From Bacillus sp. M6-12 (GTDB lineage Bacteria; Bacillota; Bacilli; Bacillales; DSM-1321): a stretch of DNA of 58,147 bases. Positions 33,990 to 41,739 of this stretch are shown in pieces (within the stretch, counting starts at the first letter, position 1; each line of letters starts with the position of its first letter). The stretch is from the NCBI RefSeq assembly GCF_002860285.1, contig NZ_PGVF01000028.1, positions 1-58,147 of the forward strand, written 5' to 3'. The translations under genes were made by a program, and so were the position numbers. A model generated the notes under the pieces. The model saw nothing but the letters and a program-made list of their open reading frames with translations. It was not told where the DNA came from and searched no databases.

Positions 33990-34262
33990 ATGACAATGAG
34001 ATTAGATAAATTTTTAAAAATATCCAGGCTGATCAAACGGCGTACATTGGCAAAAGAAGTGGCGGATAAAGGAAGGATTTCCATAAATGGAATTCCAGCT
34101 AAAGCAAGTTCCAATGTAAAGGTTGGGGACGAACTTACCGTTAATTTTGGCCAGAAGCGGGTCACAGTGAAGATAGAAAAAATCCAGGAGTCCACTAAAA
34201 AAGAGGATGCAGCGGATATGTACTCAGTGGTAAAAGAAGAAAAGATTTCTGAAGCAGAATAG
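33990..34262 (+). CDS. rqcP: RqcP, S4-domain ribosome quality control factor
   Basis: 90-aa S4 RNA-binding protein (YabO). In B. subtilis RqcP works with RqcH on stalled 50S subunits in C-terminal alanine tailing. The S4 fold is seen in 'RLDKFLKISRLIKRRT', 'GRISINGIPAK' and 'VGDELTVNFG'. ATG follows AAGGGGG, 12 bp after yabN. Confidence 0.9.
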   Translation: MTMRLDKFLKISRLIKRRTLAKEVADKGRISINGIPAKASSNVKVGDELTVNFGQKRVTVKIEKIQESTKKEDAADMYSVVKEEKISEAE

Positions 34263-34310
34263 TGCTGCCCAATGAAAGAATACTAACGGACTCAGGTAAA
34301 ACTCAGCTGT

Positions 34311-34338
34311 TCTAATTTTCACCCGCCCCTCATAGACT
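34311..34338 (+). promoter_or_regulatory. candidate sigma-E promoter of yabPQ
   Basis: TCTAATTT (34311-34318), 12-bp spacer, CATAGACT (34331-34338; one base from CATACAnT). yabP and yabQ are mother-cell sigma-E genes in B. subtilis. Confidence 0.45.
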
Positions 34339-34371
34339 TGTACAAAACAACGTACTGTGGGGGATAAAAAA

Positions 34372-34671
34372 ATGAGTCAGTTATTTGACAATGAACCAAA
34401 AGGGTCCGTTCCAGATCACGATGTGATGATGAGAGGCCGCCGTCTTTTAGATATAACAGGAGTAAAGCAAGTTGAAAGTTTTGATAATGAAGAATTTCTT
34501 CTTGAAACAACAATGGGGTTTCTTTCAATTAAGGGGCAAAATCTTCAAATGAAAAATCTTGATGTAGATAAAGGGATTGTCTCCATTAAAGGAAAGGTTT
34601 ATGATCTAATTTATTTGGATGAACATTCTGGGGAGAAAGCTAAAGGGTTCTTTGGCAAGCTGTTCAAATGA
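34372..34671 (+). CDS. yabP: sporulation protein YabP
   Basis: 99-aa YabP/YqfC-family protein required for sporulation; biochemical role unknown. Conserved block 'MRGRRLLDITGVKQVESFDN' and 'GFLSIKGQNLQMKNLDV'. ATG 34372 follows TGGGGGAT; GTG 34357 lies in front of that site. Its stop overlaps the yabQ start (ATGA). Confidence 0.93.
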   Translation: MSQLFDNEPKGSVPDHDVMMRGRRLLDITGVKQVESFDNEEFLLETTMGFLSIKGQNLQMKNLDVDKGIVSIKGKVYDLIYLDEHSGEKAKGFFGKLFK

Positions 34672-35300
34672 CGCTCACTACTCAATTTTACACCTTGCTT
34701 GCAATGATCGGGATGGGCAGCTGCTTCGGTGCTGCCCTGGATACGTATAACCGTTTTTTAAAACGGTCAAGACGGAATAGCCTGATTGTATTTGTAAACG
34801 ATTTGCTTTTTTGGATCGTCCAAGCCCTGCTCATTTTTTATGTTTTATTTCTTGTAAATGAAGGAGAACTTCGTTTTTATTTATTTCTGGCTTTACTTTG
34901 CGGTTTTTCTGCATATCAAGCGTTATTCAAAAATATTTATCTGAAATACCTCGAAGCAGGCATCCGATCGATTATATGGGCAGTAACCATGTTTGCCAGA
35001 ATGCTTAAAATGCTAATTTTCCAGCCGATAAGATGGCTGGCAACAATGGTAATTTTTTTACTTTTAAGTGTTGGAAAGGGTCTTTATGCCCTTGTCAAAT
35101 ATACTATAAAAGTCGTATTATCTATAGTAACATTTGGATTAAAACCCTTCTTTTGGCTTATAAACAGGTTTTGGGAGATCTTGCCGAAGCCTGTTACAAA
35201 AAGAGTCGAGAAGATATATAATAAATGTGCAGGATATTTAAACCAAGTGAAGGAATACATTATTAAGTGGAAAACGAAACGGAGCAATAAATCCGAGTGA
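34668..35300 (+). CDS. yabQ: spore cortex biosynthesis membrane protein YabQ
   Basis: Mother-cell membrane protein needed for spore cortex formation; found in the outer spore membrane in B. subtilis. 210 aa with about five hydrophobic segments (near residues 5-25, 40-65, 65-85, 100-125, 128-160) and a basic C-terminal tail. Start overlaps the yabP stop by 4 bp, so the pair is translationally coupled. Confidence 0.92.
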   Translation: MTLTTQFYTLLAMIGMGSCFGAALDTYNRFLKRSRRNSLIVFVNDLLFWIVQALLIFYVLFLVNEGELRFYLFLALLCGFSAYQALFKNIYLKYLEAGIRSIIWAVTMFARMLKMLIFQPIRWLATMVIFLLLSVGKGLYALVKYTIKVVLSIVTFGLKPFFWLINRFWEILPKPVTKRVEKIYNKCAGYLNQVKEYIIKWKTKRSNKSE

Positions 35301-35313
35301 GGAGTGAGTAAAA

Positions 35314-35700
35314 TTGGGAAGCCTGAGGAAAAGAAAAGTGGCAACTATTCAATCACCTTATATCAAACAGCATGAAGAAAAGATTCAAACAGGTGAGAAG
35401 AAACGCCGCGGTTTAATACGAAGGCTTACTCTTTATGCCGTTTGCGCTGTTGTGCTTTCTGTTATGGCAGCGTCAGCGCTAATCTCTCAAGCCGCCGTTT
35501 TGGAAGAAAAGACTGCGGAAAAGAAACTTCTTCAAAAGAAGCTGGCTAAGCTGGAGCATAAGGAAGTTCTCCTTGAAGAGGAAATCGTCAAACTAAACGA
35601 CGATGAATATATTGCTAAAATCGCCCGCAAAGATTACTTCTTGTCAAATAAAGGTGAAATTATTTTTAATTTACCAAAAAAGGAGGAAGACAGTGACTGA
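35314..35700 (+). CDS. divIC: cell division protein DivIC
   Basis: FtsB-like divisome protein, 128 aa: basic cytosolic N-terminus, one transmembrane segment (about residues 38-60), then an extracytoplasmic leucine-type coiled coil (about 65-100) and a conserved 'YIAKIARKDYFLSNKGE'. It partners FtsL and DivIB. Start is TTG 35314 after TGAGGAGTGAG. A terminator forms at its stop codon. Confidence 0.93.
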   Translation: MGSLRKRKVATIQSPYIKQHEEKIQTGEKKRRGLIRRLTLYAVCAVVLSVMAASALISQAAVLEEKTAEKKLLQKKLAKLEHKEVLLEEEIVKLNDDEYIAKIARKDYFLSNKGEIIFNLPKKEEDSD

Positions 35701-35718
35701 TATTGACACTGTTTTTTT
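35690..35718 (+). terminator. terminator after divIC, overlapping the yabR promoter
   Basis: ACAGTG (35690-35695), 11-nt loop, CACTGT (35707-35712), then T. The TTGACA of the yabR promoter overlaps the right arm. Confidence 0.75.
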
Positions 35719-35732
35719 CTATTCGTTATAAT
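35703..35732 (+). promoter_or_regulatory. sigma-A promoter of yabR
   Basis: TTGACA (35703-35708), 18-bp spacer, TATAAT (35727-35732), both consensus. Confidence 0.85.
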
Positions 35733-35780
35733 ATAGAGTAGGTTTATTTTTTTAACATTTTAAGGAGGAACATTTTTTTT

Positions 35781-36236
35781 ATGTCAATCGAAGTAGGCAG
35801 CAAGTTACAAGGTAAGGTAACAGGCATAACTAATTTTGGTGCGTTTGTAGAGTTGCCGGAAGGTTCAACAGGACTTGTCCATATAAGTGAAGTGGCTGAT
35901 AACTATGTAAAAGATATCAACGATCATCTTAAAGTCGGCGACGCAGTAGAGGTAAAAGTTATCAATGTTGAAAAGGACGGAAAAATCGGCCTTTCCATCA
36001 AAAAAGCTAAGGACAGACCTGAAGGACAATCTTCTTATACACCGCGCCCACGCCAAGGCCAAGGAAGAGGGAATGACAACCGTTCAAAAGATTTTCGTTC
36101 AAAAGGCAATTTTGCGCCAAAGGAAAATTTTGATCAAAAATTGTCCCGTTTCTTAAAAGATAGCGAAGAGCGCTTATCGACATTAAAGAGAAGCACCGAA
36201 ACCAAACGAGGCGGACGTGGAGGAAGACGCGGATAA
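35781..36236 (+). CDS. yabR: S1-domain RNA-binding protein YabR
   Basis: 151 aa: one S1 RNA-binding domain (about 5-75, 'GKVTGITNFGAFVELPEG', 'GLVHISEVAD') followed by a basic, low-complexity Arg/Gly/Gln tail ending 'RGGRGGRRG', a typical RNA-contact tail. Related to general stress protein GSP13; its own function is not established. The AAGGAGG site is 13 nt before ATG, longer than usual. Own consensus promoter and terminator. Confidence 0.9.
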   Translation: MSIEVGSKLQGKVTGITNFGAFVELPEGSTGLVHISEVADNYVKDINDHLKVGDAVEVKVINVEKDGKIGLSIKKAKDRPEGQSSYTPRPRQGQGRGNDNRSKDFRSKGNFAPKENFDQKLSRFLKDSEERLSTLKRSTETKRGGRGGRRG

Positions 36237-36334
36237 CTTGCTGCTGAACTGCATGAAATAATCTGCTTTCCGTTAAGTATATAAATTGGCAATCTGGCTT
36301 AGTAAAAGCCCAGGTAAGCCGCTATGATATAAAA

Positions 36335-36367
36335 GCCTTGTCAAAGCGTGAGCAGACAGGGCTTTTT
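36335..36367 (+). terminator. terminator after yabR
   Basis: GCCTTGTC (36335-36342) with GACAGGGC (36355-36362), one G-T pair, 12-nt loop, T5. The 98 bp before it hold no gene. Confidence 0.8.
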
Positions 36368-36445
36368 CTTATGGAAAAAAGCCATTTCCGCCATAATAAT
36401 AGGCTAAGGCTGCTTTTCGAGTAAGGATAAAAAGCTGGCCGGCAG

Positions 36446-36492
36446 AAAAAAACCCTGATAGTGGTTACTTAATCTAGTAACAATTATCAGGG
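36446..36492 (-). terminator. minus-strand terminator beyond tRNA-Met
   Basis: CCCTGATA (36453-36460) and TATCAGGG (36485-36492), with an inner GTTAC/GTAAC pair. On the minus strand the hairpin is followed by a T7 run, so it terminates transcription from the tRNA-Met side. Confidence 0.8.
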
Positions 36493-36506
36493 AGGTGCTT
36501 GAAATT

Positions 36507-36676
36507 AGAGAGTATAACTTTTTTAGGAATGTACAGAGGTCTAGCTTCAGCGCCCAGCCCCGACGCACAGACAAGGAATGGTACGGCAGCTACCCATCGC
36601 ACGAAACAAAGCGGCAGCTTTATGAGGATATGCTGGAGTCGACGTTCCTTTTATCAGGGCGCTTGCGCTTTTCTTT
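36507..36676 (+). repeat. mosaic intergenic repeat, copy D
   Basis: Compact copy: AGAGAGTATAAC leader with T tract, CTAGCTTCAGCGCCCAGCC, the CATCGCACGAAACAAAGC hairpin block, GTCGACGTTCCTTTT, ending GGGCGCTTGCGCTTTTC. Arms AGCGCCC (36549-36555) and GGGCGCT (36657-36663) are perfect complements. It fills the space between the tRNA-Met 3' end and its terminator, so it is transcribed in antisense there. Confidence 0.85.
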
Positions 36677-36678
36677 GA

Positions 36679-36752
36679 TAGCGGCGGAGGGAGTCGAACC
36701 CACGACCTCACGGGTATGAACCGTACGCTCTAGCCAGCTGAGCTACGCCGCC
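36679..36752 (-). tRNA. tRNA-Met (elongator, CAU)
   Basis: The minus strand folds into a 74-nt cloverleaf: acceptor GGCGGCG / CGCCGCT, D-arm AGCTCAGCTGGCTAGAGC, anticodon loop with CAT, variable loop AGGTC, TTCGACT T-loop, discriminator A; CCA is not encoded. It resembles B. subtilis elongator tRNA-Met, not the initiator (no CGCGGGG start). The T stem (GTGGG/CCCTC) has a T-T mismatch at pair 50-64. In B. subtilis the equivalent gene is, as I remember, on the plus strand with tRNA-Glu; here it is inverted and alone. Confidence 0.93.
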
Positions 36753-37240
36753 AAAAATTATATTTTAAGGACAATTTTTATCTTACATAGAGTAATGAAG
36801 GATGTCAATGGGGGAAGATCTTTGCGGAAAATGTAGCTTTATTTACTTTCCTACTTAAATCATAATTAAATTCTGATGAAAACAATCATGAGTTTATACT
36901 TTCAGCCCATGCATGAAAATAAAAAATATGCAGTTAACAGATGTTGACCAAACGATACATGTCCTAAGTGATTTTACATATATTTCAAGTAGTTTTTCTT
37001 ATTCCAAACAATCAGTGCAGCTCCGCACCTTTGGTCATAGAAAAATCGGGTCCGATCAATTTAGCAGTTCCATTTTTAGTGCTGATGTATATGCAGTTTC
37101 ATAGTTTATAGAATATAAAAATTCTGCTTTCATTAGCTAAAAAAAGATAATTTATGCCGATTTCTTTGTAGGAATTCAAAAAATCAGGTTTATTAATTGT
37201 GTTTGTATATGAAATTTTGTTTGGATTTGATTAATGAGGT
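36753..37240. other. non-coding gap between tRNA-Met and spoIIE promoter
   Basis: AT-rich, no convincing gene or RNA. The tRNA-Met promoter should lie in the first 60 bp on the minus strand, but no clear -35/-10 pair was found. Confidence 0.4.
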
Positions 37241-37247
37241 AGAAACA

Positions 37248-37313
37248 AGTCGAATGATTCTTGATATCTGTCACATAATTCTGACAAAAAAATTTCCCTG
37301 TCCACTTTATAAT
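37248..37313 (+). promoter_or_regulatory. Spo0A-activated promoter of spoIIE
   Basis: CTGACA (37281-37286) and TATAAT (37308-37313) are separated by 21 bp, the unusual spacing known for the B. subtilis spoIIE promoter that sigma-A reads only with Spo0A~P. Box-like sequences lie at 37248 (AGTCGAA), 37269 (TGTCACA) and 37282 (TGACAAA, overlapping the -35). Confidence 0.75.
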
Positions 37314-37348
37314 AAAAAGCAACAAATGGGTATGGGGAGTGATTCGAT

Positions 37349-39823
37349 ATGGAAAAGGCTGAACGGAATCTGATAGAGCCTCTTACAGAAGTTCGTCTAA
37401 ACGATGCAAAGCTGGACGCAACCAAGTGGATTTCTAACATACAAATGAAAATGGAAGATATTTTTTGGAAGCGCGGGCTAGTTTTGGCCATAGTGGGGTT
37501 TTTATTAGGACGAGCCCTTATTCTTTCGCAGCTTGCTCCTTTTGGATTGCCATTCTTTGCAGCTGTTTATTTTATACGGAGGGATCGTTCACCTATAGTT
37601 TTAATTGGACTGGTGGCAGGAGGATTAACCGTTCAAATCTCCAATGGGATTATTTTGTTTGCAGCCTGTTTTTTGCTTATGCTGATGCACAAAATAAAAA
37701 GCCCAGGCAGAGAAGACCGATTTAAAACGATGTCACTCTATGTATTTGCGGCTCTCTGGGTTGTAAACATGGCCGAGCATTATATCCTTAATAGGGATCT
37801 TCAATTATATGACGGCATGATGATGACAGTGGAAGCTGGACTCGCAATGATTTTAACATTGATATTCATCCAGTGTATCCCGCTTCTGGCAGTAAGAAAA
37901 AAATCCCAATCATTAAAAACTGAAGAGGTTGTCAGTATCATTATCCTGCTCGCATCGGTTCTGACAGGAACCATCGGCTGGACGGTATATGATCTGTCGA
38001 TAGAGCATGTTCTATCCCGTTATCTGGTTATGGTATTTGCCATGGCAGGAGGAGCAGCCATCGGTTCAACGGTAGGGGTAGTGACTGGGCTTATCTTCAG
38101 CCTGGCCAGTATTGCAAGTCTCTACCAGATGAGCCTGCTTGCTTTCTCGGGCCTTTTGGGAGGACTGCTCAAGGACGGCCGGAAAATCGGAGTCGCATTT
38201 GGTCTGCTTATCGCTACGCTATTGATCGGACTTTACGGTGAAGGCAACAACAATATTATGATTACCTTCTATGAATCCCTTGCTTCCGTTGCCCTTTTCA
38301 TGCTTACCCCTGCTGCCCTTATAGAAAAAGTGGCCAAACATATCCCAGGTACGGTCGAATATTCCAGCGAGCAGCAACTTTATATGAGGAAGGTACGGGA
38401 TGTTACCGCGCAAAGAGTGGCTCAATTTTCAAATGTATTTGAAGCGCTTTCAAACAGCTTCTCACAAATAAATGATAACGGAAGATATGAAGATGAGGAA
38501 AAGGAGATAGATTATTTCCTGAGCAATGTCACTGAAAAGACTTGTCAGCTGTGTTTTAAAAAAGAGCAATGCTGGTCGAAAAACTTTAGTACAACCTATG
38601 AAGATATGAAAGAAATTATGCATGAATTAAATGAAAATAACGGCCAGGTTTCCCGGAGGACGATGGCGGAGTTTAATAAGTATTGCACCCGCGGCCAAAA
38701 AGTAGTAGATGCGATCTCTCAGGAGCTCACATTTTATCAGGCAAACCAAAAGCTAAAACAGCAGGTTAAAGAAAGCCGTAAGCTGGTGGCAGACCAGCTA
38801 AAGGGTGTTTCAGCAGTAATGGATGATTTTGCAAAAGAAATTCAGCGGGAACGCCAAAACCACCATCAACAAGAGGAACAGATCTTGGAATCGATTCAGG
38901 AGTTTGGCATAGACGTCAGCCACATTGAAATCTACAGCCTTGAACAAGGTAGCGTAGATATAGAAATGAGTACTCCAAACTGTCATGGAAGAGGGGAGAG
39001 TGAAAAACTGATTGCCCCGATGCTCTCTGATATCCTGTCTGAAAATATTATTGTTCATTCAGAGGAATGTGCCGATTATCCTGGAGGACAATGCCATGTA
39101 ATATTCCGTTCGGCAAAAAAATATACCGTTGAAACAGGGGTGGCGCATGCGGCCAAAGGCGGCGGACTAGTGTCAGGGGATAGCTTTACTACCATGGAAA
39201 TTGGCTGTGGAAAATATGCGGTTGCCATTAGCGACGGAATGGGAAATGGGGAACGGGCTCACTTCGAAAGCACAGAAACCTTGCAGCTGCTTCAAAAGTT
39301 TCTCATGTCAGGAATTGAAGAGAAAATAGCGATTAAGTCTGTGAATTCTGTTTTATCACTTAGAACAACAGACGAAATATTTTCAACATTGGATTTGGCG
39401 ATGATCGATTTGCAGGATGCGAAGGCGAAATTCCTAAAAATCTGTTCGATCCCTAGCTTTATTAAACGGGGCGAGAAAATCATGAAAGTCGAGTCAAGCA
39501 ACCTTCCGATGGGAATAATTCAAGAATTTGATGTTGACGTAGTATCTGAACAGTTAAAGGCAGGCGATCTGCTAGTCATGATGAGTGATGGAATTTTTGA
39601 GGCCCCTAAGCACGTCGAGAATTTCGAGTTTTGGATGAAGCGGAAATTAAGAGAAATTAAGACCGATGATCCGCAGGAGGTCGCAGATTTAATCCTGGAA
39701 GAGGTTATTAGGACAAGAGGAGATATAGATGACGATATGACAATCGTAACGGCTAAGATTTCACACAATACACCAAAATGGGCAACAATCCCAGTGCGTA
39801 CTTTTAAGAAAAAAGCTCAGTGA
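37349..39823 (+). CDS. spoIIE: stage II sporulation protein E
   Basis: Membrane-bound PP2C phosphatase that dephosphorylates SpoIIAA to release sigma-F in the forespore and interacts with FtsZ at the polar septum. 824 aa: short cytosolic start, about ten transmembrane helices (about 45-325), central FtsZ/oligomerisation region (about 330-590), C-terminal PP2C domain (about 590-805) with metal aspartates in 'AISDGMGNGERA' (about 629) and 'MMSDGIFEA' (about 746). ATG follows GGGGAGTG. Spo0A-type promoter upstream. Confidence 0.97.
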   Translation: MEKAERNLIEPLTEVRLNDAKLDATKWISNIQMKMEDIFWKRGLVLAIVGFLLGRALILSQLAPFGLPFFAAVYFIRRDRSPIVLIGLVAGGLTVQISNGIILFAACFLLMLMHKIKSPGREDRFKTMSLYVFAALWVVNMAEHYILNRDLQLYDGMMMTVEAGLAMILTLIFIQCIPLLAVRKKSQSLKTEEVVSIIILLASVLTGTIGWTVYDLSIEHVLSRYLVMVFAMAGGAAIGSTVGVVTGLIFSLASIASLYQMSLLAFSGLLGGLLKDGRKIGVAFGLLIATLLIGLYGEGNNNIMITFYESLASVALFMLTPAALIEKVAKHIPGTVEYSSEQQLYMRKVRDVTAQRVAQFSNVFEALSNSFSQINDNGRYEDEEKEIDYFLSNVTEKTCQLCFKKEQCWSKNFSTTYEDMKEIMHELNENNGQVSRRTMAEFNKYCTRGQKVVDAISQELTFYQANQKLKQQVKESRKLVADQLKGVSAVMDDFAKEIQRERQNHHQQEEQILESIQEFGIDVSHIEIYSLEQGSVDIEMSTPNCHGRGESEKLIAPMLSDILSENIIVHSEECADYPGGQCHVIFRSAKKYTVETGVAHAAKGGGLVSGDSFTTMEIGCGKYAVAISDGMGNGERAHFESTETLQLLQKFLMSGIEEKIAIKSVNSVLSLRTTDEIFSTLDLAMIDLQDAKAKFLKICSIPSFIKRGEKIMKVESSNLPMGIIQEFDVDVVSEQLKAGDLLVMMSDGIFEAPKHVENFEFWMKRKLREIKTDDPQEVADLILEEVIRTRGDIDDDMTIVTAKISHNTPKWATIPVRTFKKKAQ

Positions 39824-39930
39824 TAACTATTTTCCCTGTAAGCCGGACAGGAGAAAAAGGCTAATTTTAAGTATAAAATCCCCCTTCTTCGGCGAAGATG
39901 GTAGCAGAAATTAATGGAAGGGGAATTGGG

Positions 39931-40665
39931 ATGAGGCCAGGTACTTTACGGCAAATTCTGCTTATTACAGACGGCTGCTCCAATCAGGGACAAGATCCTG
40001 CAGCAATGGCTGCACTAGCCAGGGAGCAAGGAATAACAGTAAATGTTATTGGAGTTATGGAGGAAGATGTAATTGATGATCAGGGGCTAAAGGAAATTGA
40101 AGCAATTGCATTGTCTGGAGGCGGTGTAAGCCAGGTAGTCTATTCGACACAGCTTTCTCAGACTGTACAAATGGTCACAAGAAAAGCAATGACCCAAACG
40201 ATTCAGGGTGTTGTTAATAAGGAGCTGCAGCAGATCTTAGGAAGCTCTAAATCTATGGAAGACCTTCCGCCGGATAAACGCGGTGAAGTAATGGAGGTAG
40301 TCGATGATCTAGGAGAGACAATTAAATTAGAGGTTCTGGTCCTTGTTGATACTAGTGCTAGTATGAAGCATAAGCTCCCGACTGTGAAAGATTCACTACT
40401 TGATTTGTCGCTGAGTTTGAATGCAAGAATGGGTGATAACCATTTTTCCGTTTTTGTATTTCCCGGGAAAAAGAATGATGTCGAAAAATTGCTGGATTGG
40501 ACCCCAAAGCTTGAGTCCTTAACAAAGATCTTCCCTAAATTGACTACGGGAGGCATTACTCCAACGGGCCCAGCAATTCAGGAGGCATTATCCTACTTCA
40601 ATAAAAAACGCTCACTAAGGGGCTTGTTGTCGAATGATGAACAATACTTTGAGGAATCAATGTAA
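39931..40665 (+). CDS. yabS: von Willebrand factor A-like protein YabS
   Basis: 244-aa protein with vWA signature motifs in unusual order. The N-terminal half has 'ILLITDGCSNQG' and 'GITVNVIGV', normally the second half of a vWA domain; the C-terminal half has the MIDAS opening 'LVDTSASMK' and 'TTGGITPTGPAI', normally the first half. The segment order thus looks circularly permuted. ATG 39931 follows GGAAGGGG; the frame is open from ATG 39898. It overlaps yabT by 32 bp. Function unknown. Confidence 0.88.
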   Translation: MRPGTLRQILLITDGCSNQGQDPAAMAALAREQGITVNVIGVMEEDVIDDQGLKEIEAIALSGGGVSQVVYSTQLSQTVQMVTRKAMTQTIQGVVNKELQQILGSSKSMEDLPPDKRGEVMEVVDDLGETIKLEVLVLVDTSASMKHKLPTVKDSLLDLSLSLNARMGDNHFSVFVFPGKKNDVEKLLDWTPKLESLTKIFPKLTTGGITPTGPAIQEALSYFNKKRSLRGLLSNDEQYFEESM

Positions 40666-41632
40666 CGTCCCTCCAGGAAGTGTGATAACGGGAAAGTGGA
40701 ACGGAAACCGTTATCGGATTATAAAAGAATTGGGATTCGGGGCGACCGGAATTGTCTATCTGGCAGAATTGAATGGCCAATATGCTGCCCTTAAGCTAAG
40801 CAATAATGGATTGTCAATTACCTCTGAGATGAATATCCTAAAAGCCTTTTCCAAGGTCCAGGGGTCTGCCCTCGGACCTTCTTTGCTGGAGGCAGATGAC
40901 TGGGAAAAGCCAGGAATCATTCTTCCTTTTTATGTTATGGAGTATATCCAGGGCGATAGTTTTTTAGATTTTATAAAAGTAAAAGGGCCGGCGTGGACGG
41001 GTGTACTGATGCTTCAGCTGCTGACCAGTCTTGCGGACCTGCATGAGCAAGGCTGGGTGTTTGGGGACCTAAAGCCTGAGAATCTAATTGTCACTACACC
41101 ATCTTATAAAGTGCGATGTATTGATGTCGGAGGCACGACAAAGCAAGGGAGGTCTATTAAGGAGTTTACGGAATTTTTCGACAGAGGCTATTGGGGGCTA
41201 GGTTCGAGAAAAGCAGACCCGAAATACGACCTGTTTGCTGCAGCTATGGTGATGGTCAATGCCTCTTACCCAAAGCGTTTCCAGAAAAAAGGAGACGAAC
41301 AGAAGCAGATACTTGAAGCAGTGAATGCCAAGAAGGAATTGCGTCCTTTTAAGATGGTAATTGAAAAGGCGATCACAGGAAGATATGAGTCTGCCAATAA
41401 CATGAGACAGGATATCATGGGAGTACTCAGCTTAAGAAGCGACAGGGCCGTTTCTTCGACAAGGCAGTCAGCGAAGGGTTATACTAGGCAAAACAGACAA
41501 ACTATTAAAAATTCCCAGCCTCCAACCAGGTCCCATGCAAAGAAAAAAAGGAGCGGTTTTGCTGAAACATTTCTTCTGGTGATGATTGTTTCCTTGCTGT
41601 ATGCCCTTTATTTGTACAGACAGGTTATGTAG
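40634..41632 (+). CDS. yabT: Ser/Thr protein kinase YabT
   Basis: Hanks-type kinase, 332 aa, active during sporulation in B. subtilis, where it phosphorylates targets such as RecA and AbrB and is stimulated by DNA. Glycine loop 'GFGATGIVY', Lys54 in 'AALKLS', catalytic loop 'VFGDLKPEN' (Asp145; the usual HRD is FGD), and 'CIDVGG' (Asp164) in place of DFG. A basic DNA-binding-type linker (about 265-305) precedes one C-terminal transmembrane helix. Starts inside yabS. Confidence 0.92.
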   Translation: MMNNTLRNQCNVPPGSVITGKWNGNRYRIIKELGFGATGIVYLAELNGQYAALKLSNNGLSITSEMNILKAFSKVQGSALGPSLLEADDWEKPGIILPFYVMEYIQGDSFLDFIKVKGPAWTGVLMLQLLTSLADLHEQGWVFGDLKPENLIVTTPSYKVRCIDVGGTTKQGRSIKEFTEFFDRGYWGLGSRKADPKYDLFAAAMVMVNASYPKRFQKKGDEQKQILEAVNAKKELRPFKMVIEKAITGRYESANNMRQDIMGVLSLRSDRAVSSTRQSAKGYTRQNRQTIKNSQPPTRSHAKKKRSGFAETFLLVMIVSLLYALYLYRQVM

Positions 41633-41739
41633 GCAGAAAAAAAGATTGCGGCATGAAATGAACTTTTTTGAAACCTTTTGATTATTCAAACGTAACTAAG
41701 CTGGAAACAAAAGATTGAAAGCAAAAAGGAAGAATACAG

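Noticed and set aside
40203..40556. 117-aa minus-strand frame opposite yabS
   Set aside because: Antisense shadow rich in Ser, Phe and Pro, without an initiation signal.
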